A stretch of 64,000 bases of DNA from Melanocharis versteri (GCA_013397845.1 VZTG01003804.1:313425-377424); one strand, 5' to 3'; shown: positions 13,401 through 26,573, counted from the first letter of the stretch. Numbers and translations: made by a program. Notes: a model not told the origin generated them from the letters alone.

Positions 13401-16113
13401 AATAAAATAAGCTAAAATAAACTGCTGCTGTATCAGTCTCAATTTGATTAATTTGCCTCTAAAATACTGAAATGTTTTTTCCTTTCAATTTAAAAACTTA
13501 AAAACCACATTTCAAAACAAACTTAATATTGCATTAGAGCTGTCAAAATTAGATGTTTGGATCCATATTTAAAAATTAGGTTTATTTTAAAAAATTGAAA
13601 ATCCTTTTTTCTTATTAATATCCTAATAATTTGTATCACTCTAAAATTAATTTTGGGGACCAAATCACTGATAATTAAAAGATATGTCTAGCTCTGTGGA
13701 CAGGGCACAAGGAGCCTATATAGAAGCAGGATTCTAATTTTTTTTTTTCTTTTTAGTCTATTAGTATTGTAAATATATATTAATTTTTTAAAAAATCTTT
13801 CTTTTTTTTTTTCACCTGTCTCACTCTGTTCTACTGAACTTTTCCAGATGGTCCTCTCTTGTTCCTAGGGAACTGAGACTTTAATTCTTTGTTTCAGACA
13901 AGTCTCTTTTTTACTCTTGATAGCAGTGGTCTAGATCCATGATATCCTTATTAAGAAACCAACAGGCCAACAACCCCTTAACCTGTGCTTACGTGGCAGC
14001 TGTCACCCGGTGCTCTCCATCATCTATATGTGTTGAATACAAAGCATGTTACCACTGTGCTCACTGCTGGGATGAACCCGAAAGCTGATTCCAAGGAAGG
14101 GAGGACTAATCCTGACCAATATACAGATTTTCTTGTGAGTGTTCTAATGTGGCAGAGCACCCAGCTCCTACCCTGTCTTATCAAGATCGAGATCCTGATT
14201 ATAAACTTCCCTGCACATAGATTTACCCTCAACTCTAAGAATTCTCAATAATCTCCTGCAGAGCCAACAAATCTGTTTTATCCCTTATTTCTGCCTTGTC
14301 AAAAGATCACTAAATCGCTGTATGGAAATTTAACTTCTGGTATACTCTCCCTTGCTCATCTGACACCAAGTATTTAAAAATAATCATAATAGCCATGGAC
14401 TGGCCTAGTTTGTGGTATTGTCTCTGTCTTCAGTCAGTCTGAATTATTTTCACCATTATCGTTTCCAACATGGAAACAATATATTTCTTTGACTTTGCAG
14501 TCTTGCAGCTCTATCTAGACTCCATATCAATGCAAGGGGGGAAAAAGTAATTAAGAAAAGGATTAATTCTGAGAAATGGTAAATTAAATTATTGATTTCA
14601 AGATTTCTTGATACTTTGCCTGATCCCAGAAAAACATAATTTTTCCACTCTTGAAAAGCTTAGAAGTCCCTTTCCATTACATAAAGGAAATGTTGTATAA
14701 ATAGCCTGAAAGAATATTTCATTTTATCATGTGTAATTATGCGATTGTGTACCATGTGTAGCTCTGTAGAACTGTCCATTATTGACACACAGTGTAGCCT
14801 TCCATAATGAACCCTTAAAGAAAATAAAGAGCTTTGTTCTATTATACACTAAATACTTTTTTATAACACCTAAAATGAAGGCAAAAGGGATCCTTACCAT
14901 ACATTGTTTAATTCTTGTTGTTATTCAGATTCCCAGGCTACAAAATTTGCTGAAGAATATGTTCCTTTGCAGGAAATTATGTTGAAACAGGACTCCAAGT
15001 AACAAAGTAAATATTACTAATACCTTGATATGAAGGGGAAGATATTGAACAAATCTACTCATTTTCATAATTTGCTTGCTGTAACTCTATCCAACTTTGA
15101 ATCTCATTGATGTCAATGGGGAACTGCAGTCTATCACAGAAACCCTCCTCTAAATCTCTTGTAAGAGCACAAGTACTGCTTGGAACTTCACAGAGCCTTG
15201 CTTGTGAATTGCCATAATTGATACAAGATGCAGAGAGGTGATAGTGCAGGAAACAACAGAAAAAATAATGAAATACCTTCAAAAAGCAAACTCGTACAGC
15301 ATGAAAATTGTCTTTCCAGCTGTGTGTTCAGCAGAAAATTCTACAGGAATTGTTTTCAACCCTGGATAGAGTAATAACATAGATGACACACTGAGGAAGC
15401 TCCCCAGTAGTCCACACATCAGGGCTTAGACTGAGCTTAGCAGGAGCAGGGTTCTCTACATGGTCTTCCTCTGCTTAGTACTGCTCACTGCTTTGCTTCT
15501 TGACTGTCCAATGAACTCATGAATATTCCATGAGAGATTAAATTTTAAAACAAAGATAACAAGACTGTTCCTAAGGATAAGCCTAAGATTTTTAGAAGAA
15601 TAATTGGCTAGCCTAAGCTTGTAATATAACCTGTAGATGGATGCTAGAAAATAAGTTTATAGTACATCTACCTCATTATTTTAAAAAGCTGAAGTTATGT
15701 AGTATTAAGCTTATAAAAAGCGTAGGTGATAGATTGCTTTTGGAGAATAAAACCCCTTTTGGTTCAGTATAGTAGGATTGAGTTGATTTAACCTGGTCTG
15801 TTTCTATACTAGTCAACCTCAGCACAAAACTCATGCAATAGACAAAGCCAGAGAGACAGAGCTGTGCCTGTAACTTGTGTTTAACAGAAGAATTATACCA
15901 CTGTGAAGTATATTTCTAGGAGTGCTAGATGAAGTCTGAGATATAAGAATACTTATTACCCTACAGAAAATGTGTGACAAGTGCAGCTGACAGGAAAACC
16001 ACTTGCTTTATTTTTCTTTTCTAGGGAATTCAAACATTTTCTTGTTCTGTTGAAGAATACAGTTGGGGGTGAGAAACGAGATGTGGTGTTAAAGAAATGT
16101 GAGTGTGAGGGGG
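7454..16113. other. Long AT-rich non-coding stretch
   Basis: About 8.7 kb with no recognisable gene or mobile element. It holds scattered A and T runs, among them an A/T inverted-repeat patch at 7722-7750 and T-rich patches near 13740-13812. Open frames are at most about 90 codons, overlap on opposite strands and look random. Ancient, highly diverged repeats or conserved non-coding elements could be present but cannot be told apart by eye. Confidence 0.65.
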
Positions 16114-16679
16114 TGTCATGGTTTAACCATATCCATCAGCTCAGCCCCACACACCAGTTTACCCACTGCTCCGCCATGGGATGGCAGAGAGAATCCAAAG
16201 AGTAAAAGTAAGAAAACCCCTGGGTTGAGATAAAGACAGTTTAATAGGTAAAGCAAAAGCTGCATGCGCAAGCAAAGTGAAAAAAAGGATTAATTCACCA
16301 CTTCCCATGGGCAGGCATCCCCAAGAAAGCAGGGCTTTACTCAGGAAGACAAATGAGTTAACTCGCAGTGTCCCTCTCTCCTCCCTCTTCCCCCAGCTTT
16401 TTACTGCTGATCATGATGCCATATGGTCTGGAATACTCTTTGAATCGATTGGGGTCAGTTGTCCTGGCTGTGTCCCCTCCCAGCTCCTTGTGCAACCTCA
16501 GCTTCCTCACTGGTACAGTGGGGTGAGCAGCAGAAGGGGCCTTGATGCTGTGTTAGAGCTGCTCAGCAGTCAGGAAACGTTTCTGCATTAGCAACACAGT
16601 TTCTAGCACAAGTCCAAAACACAGCCATGTACAAGCTACTGAGAGGAAAATTAACTCTATTCCAGCCAAAACCAGCACT
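16114..16679 (-). mobile_element. Solo LTR, avian endogenous retrovirus (ERVL-like), reverse
   Basis: On the forward strand the element opens with TGTCATGGTTTAACC and closes near 'cagccaaaaccagcac', the inverted ends of an LTR family that I recognise from bird genomes. The same family occurs at 45013-45583 and 62339-62933. Shared landmarks are 'gagataaagacagtttaatagg' (reverse complement carries ATTAAA as a poly(A) signal, 16240-16245), the 'cttcccatgggcaggca' block, 'ccatatggtctggaata' and 'aaggccttga'. Sense is therefore the reverse strand. Flanking bases GGGGG before and GGGGA after are a possible 5-bp target duplication, but this is weak because both are G runs. No internal retroviral genes lie next to it, so it is a solo LTR. 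It differs from the 62-kb copy by small deletions, for example within the 'gggcaggca' region. The assignment to ERVL is from memory. Confidence 0.85.
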
Positions 16680-17036
16680 GGGGAATAGCTGCACAGCTCT
16701 CCAGAGATGCCTGCCCTCTTTCTCACACAACTGTTACACAGGATGCAGTCATTCTGCCAAAGTTAATGCTTTAGTCCTAAATACCGAGCCCCTGGGGACT
16801 GTGCTTTGGATTGCTGTTGCATCATTAGTCTTTCCAGGGCTTCCCTTCCACAGGGCCAGAAATGAGATCTGAGGGGAGCTGCAAGTCCCAGAGCTTCTGC
16901 CTTTTGCAGTGGCTGCCTGTTCTGGAAATCATCCTCTCCAGCCTGTGCTTCCAGGAAGCGTACATCATGCAGGGTACAGAGGAACTCTTCTTGTCAACAA
17001 TTTGAAATAAAACCTGCAAGCAGGCTGACTCAAAAC
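16680..17036. other. Moderately GC-rich unique block, unidentified
   Basis: The sequence next to the solo LTR is clearly less AT-rich than the rest of the region and contains 'ccagagatgcctgccctc', 'ccttccacagggccagaaatgag' and 'tgaaataaaacctgcaagcagg' (an AATAAA near 17005-17010 on the forward strand). Composition plus a poly(A)-like signal could mean an old retroelement or transcript end. I do not recognise it and no open frame is convincing. Confidence 0.35.
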
Positions 17037-17454
17037 TGTGGATTAGACATTTACAGGTTCCATGACAAGAACTGGGTTTATTGTGAGAATCAAGTTTGTT
17101 CCTCCAAGTGTATCAGGTAGAGACACCAATGTTGAGAATCCAGGCAGTGTGCTTAGCATTAGCGCATTAGATGTCCCAGAGCTGCTGCACGAGGAATAAT
17201 ATGCCAGGAATCTGGGCAGAGTAATGTGGGGCTTTCCTGTACTTTCGGTGTAGGTTTGCTTGCTGAAAGCTCAGGAGGTTTTCAGTGAAATATTTTAGAC
17301 TGCACCAATTCCTGTTTTCCTGTGAAACACTGTTTCATCACAAAATATCTCTGTTGTTCTTGTAGTATATGATCTCCTTATATTGCTGTCTCAGCTTCAA
17401 CTGGTGAATAGATAGTCAGAGAGGTAAAAGAATCTCCTATGTCGGGATGAAGTT
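17037..17454. other. Non-coding DNA, nothing recognised
   Basis: Ordinary sequence between the unidentified block and the T/G-rich repeat. No element or gene is visible. Confidence 0.6.
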
Positions 17455-17541
17455 TTTATTTTGTTTTGTTTGGGTTGAGTTTTTTGTTGTTGTTGTTGTT
17501 TTGGTTTTTGTTGTTTTGGTTTTTGTGGGGTTTTTTTTTGG
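17455..17541. repeat. T/G-rich compound simple repeat with (GTT)n
   Basis: TTTTG units, then about five GTT units, then GGTTTTTGTTGTTTTGG and a long T run. It is the same type of tract as at 5221-5310. Confidence 0.9.
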
Positions 17542-20267
17542 TGACATCTAGAGTTATGTTATGCTAGACTGTGCCCTTGGGCTTTGCATTACCAGCCCCA
17601 ATGACTACTGCTTCCTGAATGCTAGTGCTGTTACTTGGAAAAGAAGTAAGGTTCCATCTCATTTTTTGTTGAATTCACACCTGGCCATGGTAGCTTAATG
17701 CCTGCCACAGAAGTCAGTATCACTACAATAAAATGAATCTACCTAAATGGATGTGCTTGAGAGTACAGACAAGAGTAGCATTTTTTCTCTTAACTGAGTG
17801 GGTTTTTTTTTGTTTTCTGATGTTGACTATTCTTTTTAAATGTGGTATCTGCAGAATGAGTGCTTTCTCCCAGTTTGAATTTTGTTGTTTTCAGCACAAA
17901 GTTGCACAGTCTGACATTTGTGGGCTGTTCACACCACATACTGTTTTCAATTGCTTATGTTGCCGTCTTTTCAGGCTTCTGTGCTTTTTGCTTTTTATGA
18001 CTTCAGGGACTCTTCTAATAGCATCCTTATTATCTTCCATTATTGTCAGGAAAAGGCAGTTGCAGAACTTTGCTCATCATCCCACAGGAAAGGCAGGACT
18101 CAGTAGAATAGAGAGGCTTATCAGCCAATTTTAAAACAGATGTGCAAATCAGACCTGGAATTCAGGCATAAAGTTTTTTCTGATGTTTCGGTACCTCTGT
18201 TTATGTCCTAGTAAAAACCTGAGAGGATAATGTTGTACTGAGAAAAAAAGTGCAACTTGAAGGTCTAGAGTATTTTCTCTATGAACACATCTTCATGGAT
18301 ATGTATGCCTTTCCCAGCTAATATGGGTAGATTTGCAGTTCAGTTTTCTAAAGCTTGAGTTTATAATTAAATCCATCCCAGCTTTTCATATAACTGAGCA
18401 GCTCTAACACTGTGCATACTCTCAGTCCATGGCAAAGAGAGGTCATTCAAGTCGGGCAAGCTAACAATAAAGAAGGGTGAAGGTGAACTGCATTACTATG
18501 CACTTGCCATAGTGCATAAAAGGACAGGTACTTGTAACCTGGTATATGAAAAACTGCCAAACTGCAGTAATTTGAACATGTGTTGAAGTTCCCAGAGTTG
18601 AACACATTTCAGTACCCCTGGTTTATGGCTGAGACACTTAGCCTAGAAGAAAAAGTGGGCAATTTAGTAGCATGATACTAGGCCAGTTCCTAGTTTCCTT
18701 TTAAAATAATGCCTACAATCTACAAGATTAAGCTTCACCAGTAAACTGAAAAGGAAAGTTTCTTTTATTAATAATGTATTTTTAATAAAGAATGTTTTGT
18801 TTTTCTAAAAATATTGTGCTGTGACTTCACTTCTGATTGAAATACATCCTAACATCATGATTTTGTGTTTCTAATAAAAGAGGTTGGCTTCTAGGATTTT
18901 CTTTAATCTTTTATTGGAATCGTAGTGTTTAAGCACTGTGTTGAAGGCATAAAGTAATTTAAAAATTAATCAGAACAGTTTAAAATCAAAATATAATTCA
19001 GGACTGTCTGTTTCTAAAGAGTAGAATGAATAAATGCCATACATTTACCCCTTCTCTATCCTGATCAGGTCAAATGAGGATATAGAGATGTGAATATTCT
19101 GGTAGAAGCAATAGCCAGTCAAAATGTCTTGGTTTAGATTGCTAAGAATTAGTCCCTGTTTCAGGATCCCTCTTCCTCTCTATCCAGACTTAGTTAGATA
19201 TGGTTTTCCTTTTCATTTAGCCATCAGGTGGTAAAAAAGCTAGGTACACTACAAAGATCTTAGGACTTAAACACGTGAGAATGTGAATTAAATCAGATTC
19301 GGCACTAATTAAGCACCTTGCTTCTGAAAGTTAAATCATAAAATCTAGATTTTCTTAAATATTTTGGGTGAAAATGCAAGGGAGAGAACAGCTCTTGATT
19401 TTACCACCTTTATAACGGCATAACTTCATTGACCTAAGTTTTACAATGGGAAAAAGTAGACAAAAGCTACTCCCCTGGTATTTACTATGAAGAAAATATA
19501 TTTTTATCGTCAAAAGGTATCCAAATGCCCAGAAGTTACTTAGGATTCTACATTCCTTTTACTCTCAATTTACCTCAGCACTTTACAAGCAAAGATTTTA
19601 TATTTTAATGAACACAGATTCCATAATCAGTTGGATACCTTTAATATTTTTATCCTGTGTATACTTTGCTCCTCATGACCACACATTTAGAGGTTCATTC
19701 TTCACTATCTCTCACTCACTATGGAGGGTACTCCGTAGGAGCAACTAAAATTGCCTTTGAACCACACAGCTCTCAGTTTGATTACTTCTGCAAAGCAGTT
19801 CATGTCCTGTGAAAAAATAATTCCGTGCGTTCCCTTTTTCCCTTCTGTTCAGAGAAGGAGTTCAAACCTCCAATCACAATAGATTTAATTACATTTTTTG
19901 CCTTTTCCAAGACTTGGACGTAGAGCATGAATTCCGTGTACACAGCAGAGCTACCCTTCAGGGCAGCTCTGAAATGGTGTACATCTCTTTCCCTCTGGCT
20001 GTCCCCCTGAACATTTCTTTCATAGTGTATGTTTACATGATTGTGTATCCTCTCTTAGAAATATTGTCCTCACCAACAGGATACTTGATTTTTGTGCCGA
20101 TTGGATGCAGTGTCTTTATATTATGCATGATAAATTACTAAACAAGCCAAAATTTTTCTGAGTATTAAGAGGGGTAAAAGTTAAAGGAGGGAAAAGTGAA
20201 GGTCTGCAATAAGTCTTAGGAAGAGCCAGACAGAGCCCAAGACTGCAATATAAAACAGAAACTCCTC
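17542..20267. other. Non-coding DNA, nothing recognised
   Basis: AT-rich sequence with no LINE or LTR signature. The longest open frame here (17733-18134, 133 codons, forward) is Phe/Leu/Cys-rich because of T-rich DNA. It has no recognisable domain and no nearby promoter or splice context that I can defend. Confidence 0.6.
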
Positions 20268-20311
20268 AGAGAAGAAAAAAAAAGAAAAGGAGGGAAGGAA
20301 AGGAAGGAAGA
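20268..20311. repeat. Polypurine (GA-rich) tract
   Basis: Forty-four consecutive purines, an A-rich left part followed by GGAAGGAAA-type units. Such strand-biased tracts are common simple repeats and may adopt a triplex form. Confidence 0.9.
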
Positions 20312-21250
20312 CATAAGTAAGGGAAAGCATTATGAAAGCTGTAAATCAAATTAAAGTCAAGATACTAGTGATGCTTTTATAATATAAGACCAGTTCTCAT
20401 TATGACTGGAGTTGTCAAGTAAAGTTTAATTTTCCTCCTTGCTTCCAGTTTGTACCAGAAAGCAGAGGAAAGAGGGGCAATTTCCTCATTTGATCTAAAA
20501 CTCTCCTTTATTATCATATTTATAAAGCAATTACAGCAATGGGAAAAGATCACATGGTATTCTTCATCTATAAAAATAGCTCTAATATGTTTACAGCATG
20601 TATATGAAGAAACAGCTTTCTTCCATTTGCCAACAAGAGAGCGATGCAGCAGCCTCTTTTCTCGGTGAACAAACAACAAAACCCAGAAATACAGCTTATT
20701 ATCTATACAAGAAAGAAGACCTAGATCAAAAAATGTCACCCTCAATGTCAGTAGCTGGGTTGAAATCTCAGGTCCTCTAATACTGGTGCAGTAAGAATTG
20801 CTGTTCTTGTCACTTTTGTAGTTGTGCAGAAATTCTAGAAGACTTACTGGGGTGCATCACCACAACTACCCTCACACAGCCTACTGCAACATTTTCTTGA
20901 AAAAAACCTGTAGAACTACTGGTCATATTTTGAAGGAAAGTTTTTTTTTCTGGTTGAAAAATGTCATTTCATTGAATGCAATATTTTTTAAGGAAATAGA
21001 TTTGATAAATTTCTAGCTAAAGAAAACCTTAACAACAAAAACTTCAAATATCTTGTTTAATAGTTTTGAAAATGAAAAAGAAAAAACTTAGTTTCAAAAT
21101 GCATAGCATATTAAAAAAACAAAACAAGACAACTAATGAGTTTGGTGGCATGACAGCAGCTGAACTAGAATCCTCTTTTAATTACCAGTTGGCAAATATG
21201 CATATATATTTCTATATAGTTTCTTGAGAGAATTAAAGACACAAAGGCCC

Positions 21251-21286
21251 AGACAGAGACAGAGATAGAAACAGAGGCAGAGGTAG
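21251..21286. repeat. Six-unit hexamer array (AGACAG-like)
   Basis: Six consecutive 6-bp units: AGACAG, AGACAG, AGATAG, AAACAG, AGGCAG, AGGTAG. Units keep A at position 1 and AG at the end. The period is a multiple of three, so the reverse strand reads as an open Leu/Cys/Tyr repeat, an artefact. Confidence 0.9.
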
Positions 21287-22762
21287 AAAGACAGATTTAA
21301 AAGGAAAATGTAGCATGCAGAATATTTTTCCAAGGAAGTACAATCATCTCCATTTCTGGAAAGGTCTTGGAGTGCTGAATGCTTCTGTCCCCCAAACATA
21401 ATGGCATTCCTTGATCTTGAACAAAATATATTTGAATTGAACTGTTGAGAAGAGATGTTTTCACTAATATAAAGGAAGTTGGCATTGCTTACAACATCCA
21501 CTTAACATTCATTCCGTGTTTGTCCCTGAAAGTGAAACAGAGCTGGGATAAGTTTGGTGGGTGGCCACAGCAGGCTGAAGGATGGAGGCTGCCCATGAGC
21601 ATGACATGATACAGAAACTACTGCTGGGAATCTGATGGGAACAGCAATGTATAGCCACATGGCTTCTTTCCTGAATACATTTCTGTGCACCATAATGACA
21701 GTGAAGAATTTGTCTGGTTTGTATTTGCTGCAAGCAGAAATTAAGACTTTGTCCCAAAACTCATATTCTTTTTGGGAAATACAGTCTACCAAGCCTGGAT
21801 GTTGACTATAAAGAGTGCTGCATCAACAGCCTAAACTGTTAAAATGGCCTTGAATAGATATGACAAGGACTGGAGTGTTAACCTAAATGTTAGTGTGTGT
21901 GTGTGTAAGGATGGAGAGAATTAGGGTCTGGCTTCTCATTGTAAACAGACAAGTCTCAGAGTATTTTCCCAAGGGAGATATTTGTTAAGTACCTGACTTC
22001 TGAGGTAATTGCATCCAATTGTATGTACATTCCAATTGCACTTCAAAAATACTCTGTGGCAAAGACAATTTATGTGAAGAACAGCGATTTCTAGCAGTGA
22101 CAGAGAAGTCATAGTCCTTCTCACTTAGCTCTGTGCTGTATTTTAATTTTTGACTGTGGCTAGGATTACTGTTCAGGATGTCACTCCCAGGATTTCACAG
22201 TCAGAGACACTCTGACCCCTCTCCTTGAACCTCTGTTACTGGCAGAGGTAAATTTGTGGAGTCTTTGGCAGACAGGCTTTAGGAAAGCACAGCATGCAAA
22301 GCACCACAAACCCAAAATGTTTTCCCAGTGAGCTAGTTCAGAATAAATAAAGGAATGTTGTATTAAAAGTCCAAATTAAAATAAAACTCACACATGATCA
22401 AATTTAATCACATCAACTAAATTAAGGAAAATCAAATTTAGGTGCCTGTCTTCAGAGGCTAGTCCCCTCGGGCTCCTTTTGTCCTTCAGTAGAGGGAGGT
22501 TGACGCCTCCAGAGGGAGAGAGCCTGCTGAAGGCAGAGCTTAGCTCTCACTCTCTCTGTTCAAAAGATGAAAAACACAGCAATTAACCTGCCCTAGTTTC
22601 ATGGAATTAATCCAGGATGAGCCATCTACTTTTTTCCATAGATAATAAAGGGTGTTCAGAGAAGGAAATTTCCTAATTGGACCCCTAAATTAGATACTAA
22701 AAAGAAATCAGAATGAATATTCAAAACAGGAAGAAACTCAAGCACAACTGCTAACTTCTGGG

Positions 22763-22777
22763 AAAAAAAAAAAAAAA
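22763..22777. repeat. A15 run
   Basis: A homopolymer of 15 A, followed by further A-rich sequence to about 22788. No adjoining retroelement body was recognised upstream. Confidence 0.85.
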
Positions 22778-23610
22778 GAAAAAAGAAACCCTTGATCACA
22801 TTCATTAAATGTCTTAGGTCTACATCCTCAAAATAATTTACAAACAACATAGGGACATAAAGAATGATAGATGACAGTCACTCTTAGTCTTGCTTATGTT
22901 CGTGAACATCTGGATCACTGCAGTTATTCCAGCAAGTATACTTTGCAATAACACCATGAAATATGAGTAGGACCTTTCTTAATGTTAAATAAATAGTCTT
23001 TGTCAGGATGGGCGTGGGCCTCACACTGTGACATAAAACAGCTCTGAAGTTGTAGAAAAAGCCATAAAAACCTTACATAGGTGATGTACAACCTTTCTGT
23101 GATGCTGGTTGAAAAACTCTCTGACCCATCTCACTTATCTGATAGATAAACAGCTACTACTTACTGTTGTGGGGTTGTGGTCCATCAGGCAGAGCCTGAG
23201 TCATTCAATATGTGTTTCCACAGGGAATGCTGAGGACAAGTTGTTTCTAAAACTCCACATCTCTACTTAATTGTATATAGCCTTTGGACTCAGCTGTAAC
23301 TCAAAAAAAGGGCAAGAAGCCCAGGTGTCCCAAACAGGACATTTGGTTAAGCCCTTTCTCAAATAAATGGGTTGTTTTGTTTTAAAGGAGTTTGAAGTCC
23401 TGCCACATCCACAAAGATATCTTTATGTGTCACTTGTACAGAAGACTAGAAAACTAAATTCAATTCCTCTGTAGGCTCAAAATGAGTCAAATCCACATAT
23501 TCCATTTTCCAAGAGGACTAGATCACTAATCACAAGATTTCAGGCTTTTCTGGAGGTCAAGATTTTCCTATGTTAAGTAAACCATTACTTTGCATATGGT
23601 TTATGGAAAC

Positions 23611-23701
23611 ATTTTTCTTCCTTTTCTTTTTTTTACTTTCTTCTTTCTTTCTTTCTTCTCTTTTCTACAGAAAGTCTATGAAGCATATCTAAGAGGTAAA
23701 T
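23611..23701 (+). other. Exon-like signal: polypyrimidine tract, AG, 25 nt, GTAAAT
   Basis: A long pyrimidine tract (about 23611-23667) ends in 'ctacag' at 23670. Twenty-five bases follow (23671-23695), and then the donor-like 'gag|gtaaat'. Only one frame of the 25 bases is open; it reads KVYEAYLR plus one base. The splice signals are strong on both sides at microexon spacing, but there is no neighbouring exon or homology to support it. In a large AT-rich window such a combination can arise by chance. Confidence 0.15.
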
Positions 23702-26379
23702 ATTTTCTTATTATTTTCCTGGTGGCAAAAGGTTTTAAAAATTTAAGAAACACAGTTTTGCTCAGCTTAATCTAAAAAGAAGAAAAATCATCCTTGTAAA
23801 GTTTACTTCCCAGGGAGAAATTAGTGACTTGCAATTCCAGGAAGAAACATTTTTCCTATCTTTCTTTTCCTTTACTCAGTTCTGCTAAGTGTAGCATTGC
23901 CAGCCCTTAGCACATTTGTCAGTAGCTTGAAAGTGAAAGAAAGATTGTCTGGACAATGTTGAATTGGCAGGAATTGAAGAAGAAATTAACTATTAATCTA
24001 AGTACAAAAGGACTTACATTGATTTAAGTGTCTGGTCTAATAAATAGAAAATATAGCCCAAACAGATAAAATTGAAATAAATATGTTTTGAAGCAATGGA
24101 TAAACAATGTATATCTATTATAAAAGAAATGCTCCTGACAAAGGAATAGGATTTCACAGTTTCAGAAAATTCTCCAAAGCCTTTATCTTCAGAAGGAAGT
24201 AAACATTGTTAGGGAGGAAAATACAAGAGGAATATGAGAAATCAGCAGAGCATATCACTGCTGTGCAAAGTTACATTCCTGACTCCTAAGAGTAAAATCC
24301 CTTAGCAGACCCACTGGCACTGATAAGCAGACCTCACCCGGGCTTTCATCAAATTTATTGTTAATGTACAGAGAGACGGCACTGAATTTTCGAGCACAGG
24401 TCTTGGACAGGACTCAAGTGTTCTTGGTGTCCCATGAACACAGTAAGTAAATAGCCTGAACTCTAATAGGAGACAAACATATATTTTTTTCCCTGATAAG
24501 GATGCCTGGGGGCTGGGGATAATTGTATTCCCTAGCGGGATCCATTTGTTGACTTGAAGGAACTAAATAATCAGCAAGCATCTTCAAAAACTAAATGACT
24601 TGATGGCAATCAGCATTTCAATCATTGTGCTTTTATCCAATGCGGGTGAAGTGATATGAGCTTGCAAAAAAGACTATGCCTTGACTTTTGCAGAACTGAG
24701 ATATGTCAGAGAAATGAAGAATTCACCCATCTCTGAACTCAGTCACCTGTGAATTACAAACAAGAGGTGAGCAGTGGACAGTGATAAACAACAGCTACCA
24801 AATCCTACTAAATTAAAGGATATATGGTGCACAGAGCCACATATCCCTGAACTTTCATGGGAAGGAGTACTCCACAAGAATACGAGGCATTGAGGGCAGA
24901 GGGTCCTGTCCTCAGATAGATCCAGCCAAGCTACTGTTGAGCTGTGATCCAGCTCTGGTCCTCAGCAAGGCCAAAAAACATCAATATTCCACTAATTTGC
25001 TTCTACTGATTCCAGTTCTGCAACCTTTCTCTGAGCTGTGCTCCATTGCCTGCTGTTCTTATGCCTAAAGATTATTTAGATATTTAGTGACTGGTGAAAT
25101 GTAGAAGCAAAAACCAGGTTTTAGTGAAAGTGGACAATGGAGAAGTTCTTGGTCCAGTGCCTGCCCCAAGGCAGCCCTGAAGTTCAGTGCATCCATGCTT
25201 TGGTTTTCCCACCAGTGCTTGGTTTAACAATTTCACACATTTTATTATGGGTGGACATGGCCTCACTTTCAACTGTATTCAGCTGCTTCAATTCTTCCTT
25301 TTACTGAACAGCTAACACAATTACGTAGTTTACAGCTATTTAAAACAGATATCAACTTATCCTGAAGCCTCTAGAATTTTATGTGGGTTTAAAGTCTTTA
25401 AGATGCTTGATAAAAAGTTTTAATAATGTTGGTAATCAGTGCTCCATGTCATAAACCACTGTCCATCTGACTAAGGGCTAGTAGTCTTTTAAGAGCGGTT
25501 TTTTTGGCTATATACTTTGTAAGGACTTGTGTACTTCTGTTTGACCTTTCAAAACAAAGGCCTTGGTTCTGTAAAGAAGACACCAGGTCACAGCAGGGTT
25601 ACCAAAGAGCAATTTTATCACACAATCATGTAAGGCACATGAGCACCTGAGCATCTGCCACCCCACCATAAATAAATACGTGGAAAGGCAGGTAAGGGGA
25701 ATTACCTCCTAAATACTTTATAGTACCACCATTTGTTGCCTCATCTATAATGCAATGGACATTAGTGGTCAGAGCCTGGATGTGCCCCATCTTGCTGAGA
25801 ACGGCAATAATTCAGAAACAAAAAGCTAGAACAATGAAATTAATCAGGCCATTCATTGATATGAGTAAAATTCCAGTACAAATAATACTGTTACAGACTA
25901 GGCCGTGTTGATGAGGCATTCTTAGAAAGAATTAAAGTATTCCCAGTATGTCTTACCTGAACAATAGGACCAGCAAAGGCACCACTCTAAAGTATGTCAT
26001 TTCAAAACTCAGAATTTATTTGGTTCCAATTCAGTGTGTAAAAATTTTCCATTTTCCAAGAAATTTAAAGGCAGAAACATTTTGAAGTGTAGAAAATAAT
26101 GTTGTTTGCAAAAGTCAAAATCTTTTCTGGCTTTGTCTTGAGAAATATATGCTTTGATTTCAGGGAAAATGAAGGAGAAGAACGTGATTTGACAGTGTAT
26201 CCCACAATATCCCTATTTCCAATTTGTGCTTTTCAGGTCTGAATGGGTGGACAACCAGATCAGCTAAAAATATCATATAATCATGCTTGGAGGGTGGTAA
26301 TTAGTGGGACATTCTCTACCTGGACAATGGGTAGGAACAGAAGCAGTAGAGGTACAGACTGGAGAAACATTTTGCCCAG
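23702..26379. other. Non-coding DNA, nothing recognised
   Basis: No retroelement or gene signature. Open frames are under about 65 codons. Confidence 0.6.
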
Positions 26380-26573
26380 GAGGACAGTTGGGCACAGGTG
26401 TCAGTAACCCAGAGTGGTTGTGTAGTCTCCACCCCTGGAGGTTTTCAGGTCTTGACTCTACGAAGCCATGAGAAATCTGGACAAATCTCTTGGGGACCCC
26501 GGTCAGAGCAAAACGTTGTTCTAGAGACCTTCTGAGGTCTCTCCCAACATGTGTTATATTGTGATTCTATATT
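26380..26573 (+). mobile_element. CR1 LINE 3' end fragment
   Basis: The block follows the usual order of a CR1 3' untranslated end: a diverged 'gcacaggtgtcagtaacccagagtggttgtg' region, then 'gtagtctccacccctggaggttttcagg', then 'gaccttctgaggtctctcccaacatg', then 'tgtgattctatattct' as the terminal octamer-like tail. The insert is forward, 5'-truncated and strongly diverged. The 5' border is approximate. No protein-coding part remains. Confidence 0.8.

Larger units (their letters stand above)
20312..23610. other. Non-coding DNA with small simple repeats
   Basis: Apart from the hexamer array at 21251-21286 and the A run at 22763-22777, no element is identified. Two overlapping reverse-strand open frames near 21502-21792 are open in a moderately GC-rich patch but resemble no known protein. 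A short GC-richer patch at about 22455-22560 contains 'gagggaggttgacgcctcc' and is unexplained. Confidence 0.55.

Noticed and set aside
17733..18134. 133-codon open frame, forward
   Set aside because: Hydrophobic and aromatic-rich from T-rich DNA, with no domain or splice context. Its length is within chance for the many frames in an AT-rich 64-kb window.
20377..20745. 122-codon open frame, reverse
   Set aside because: Overlapped by open frames on the other strand, with no domain. Composition is typical of random translation.
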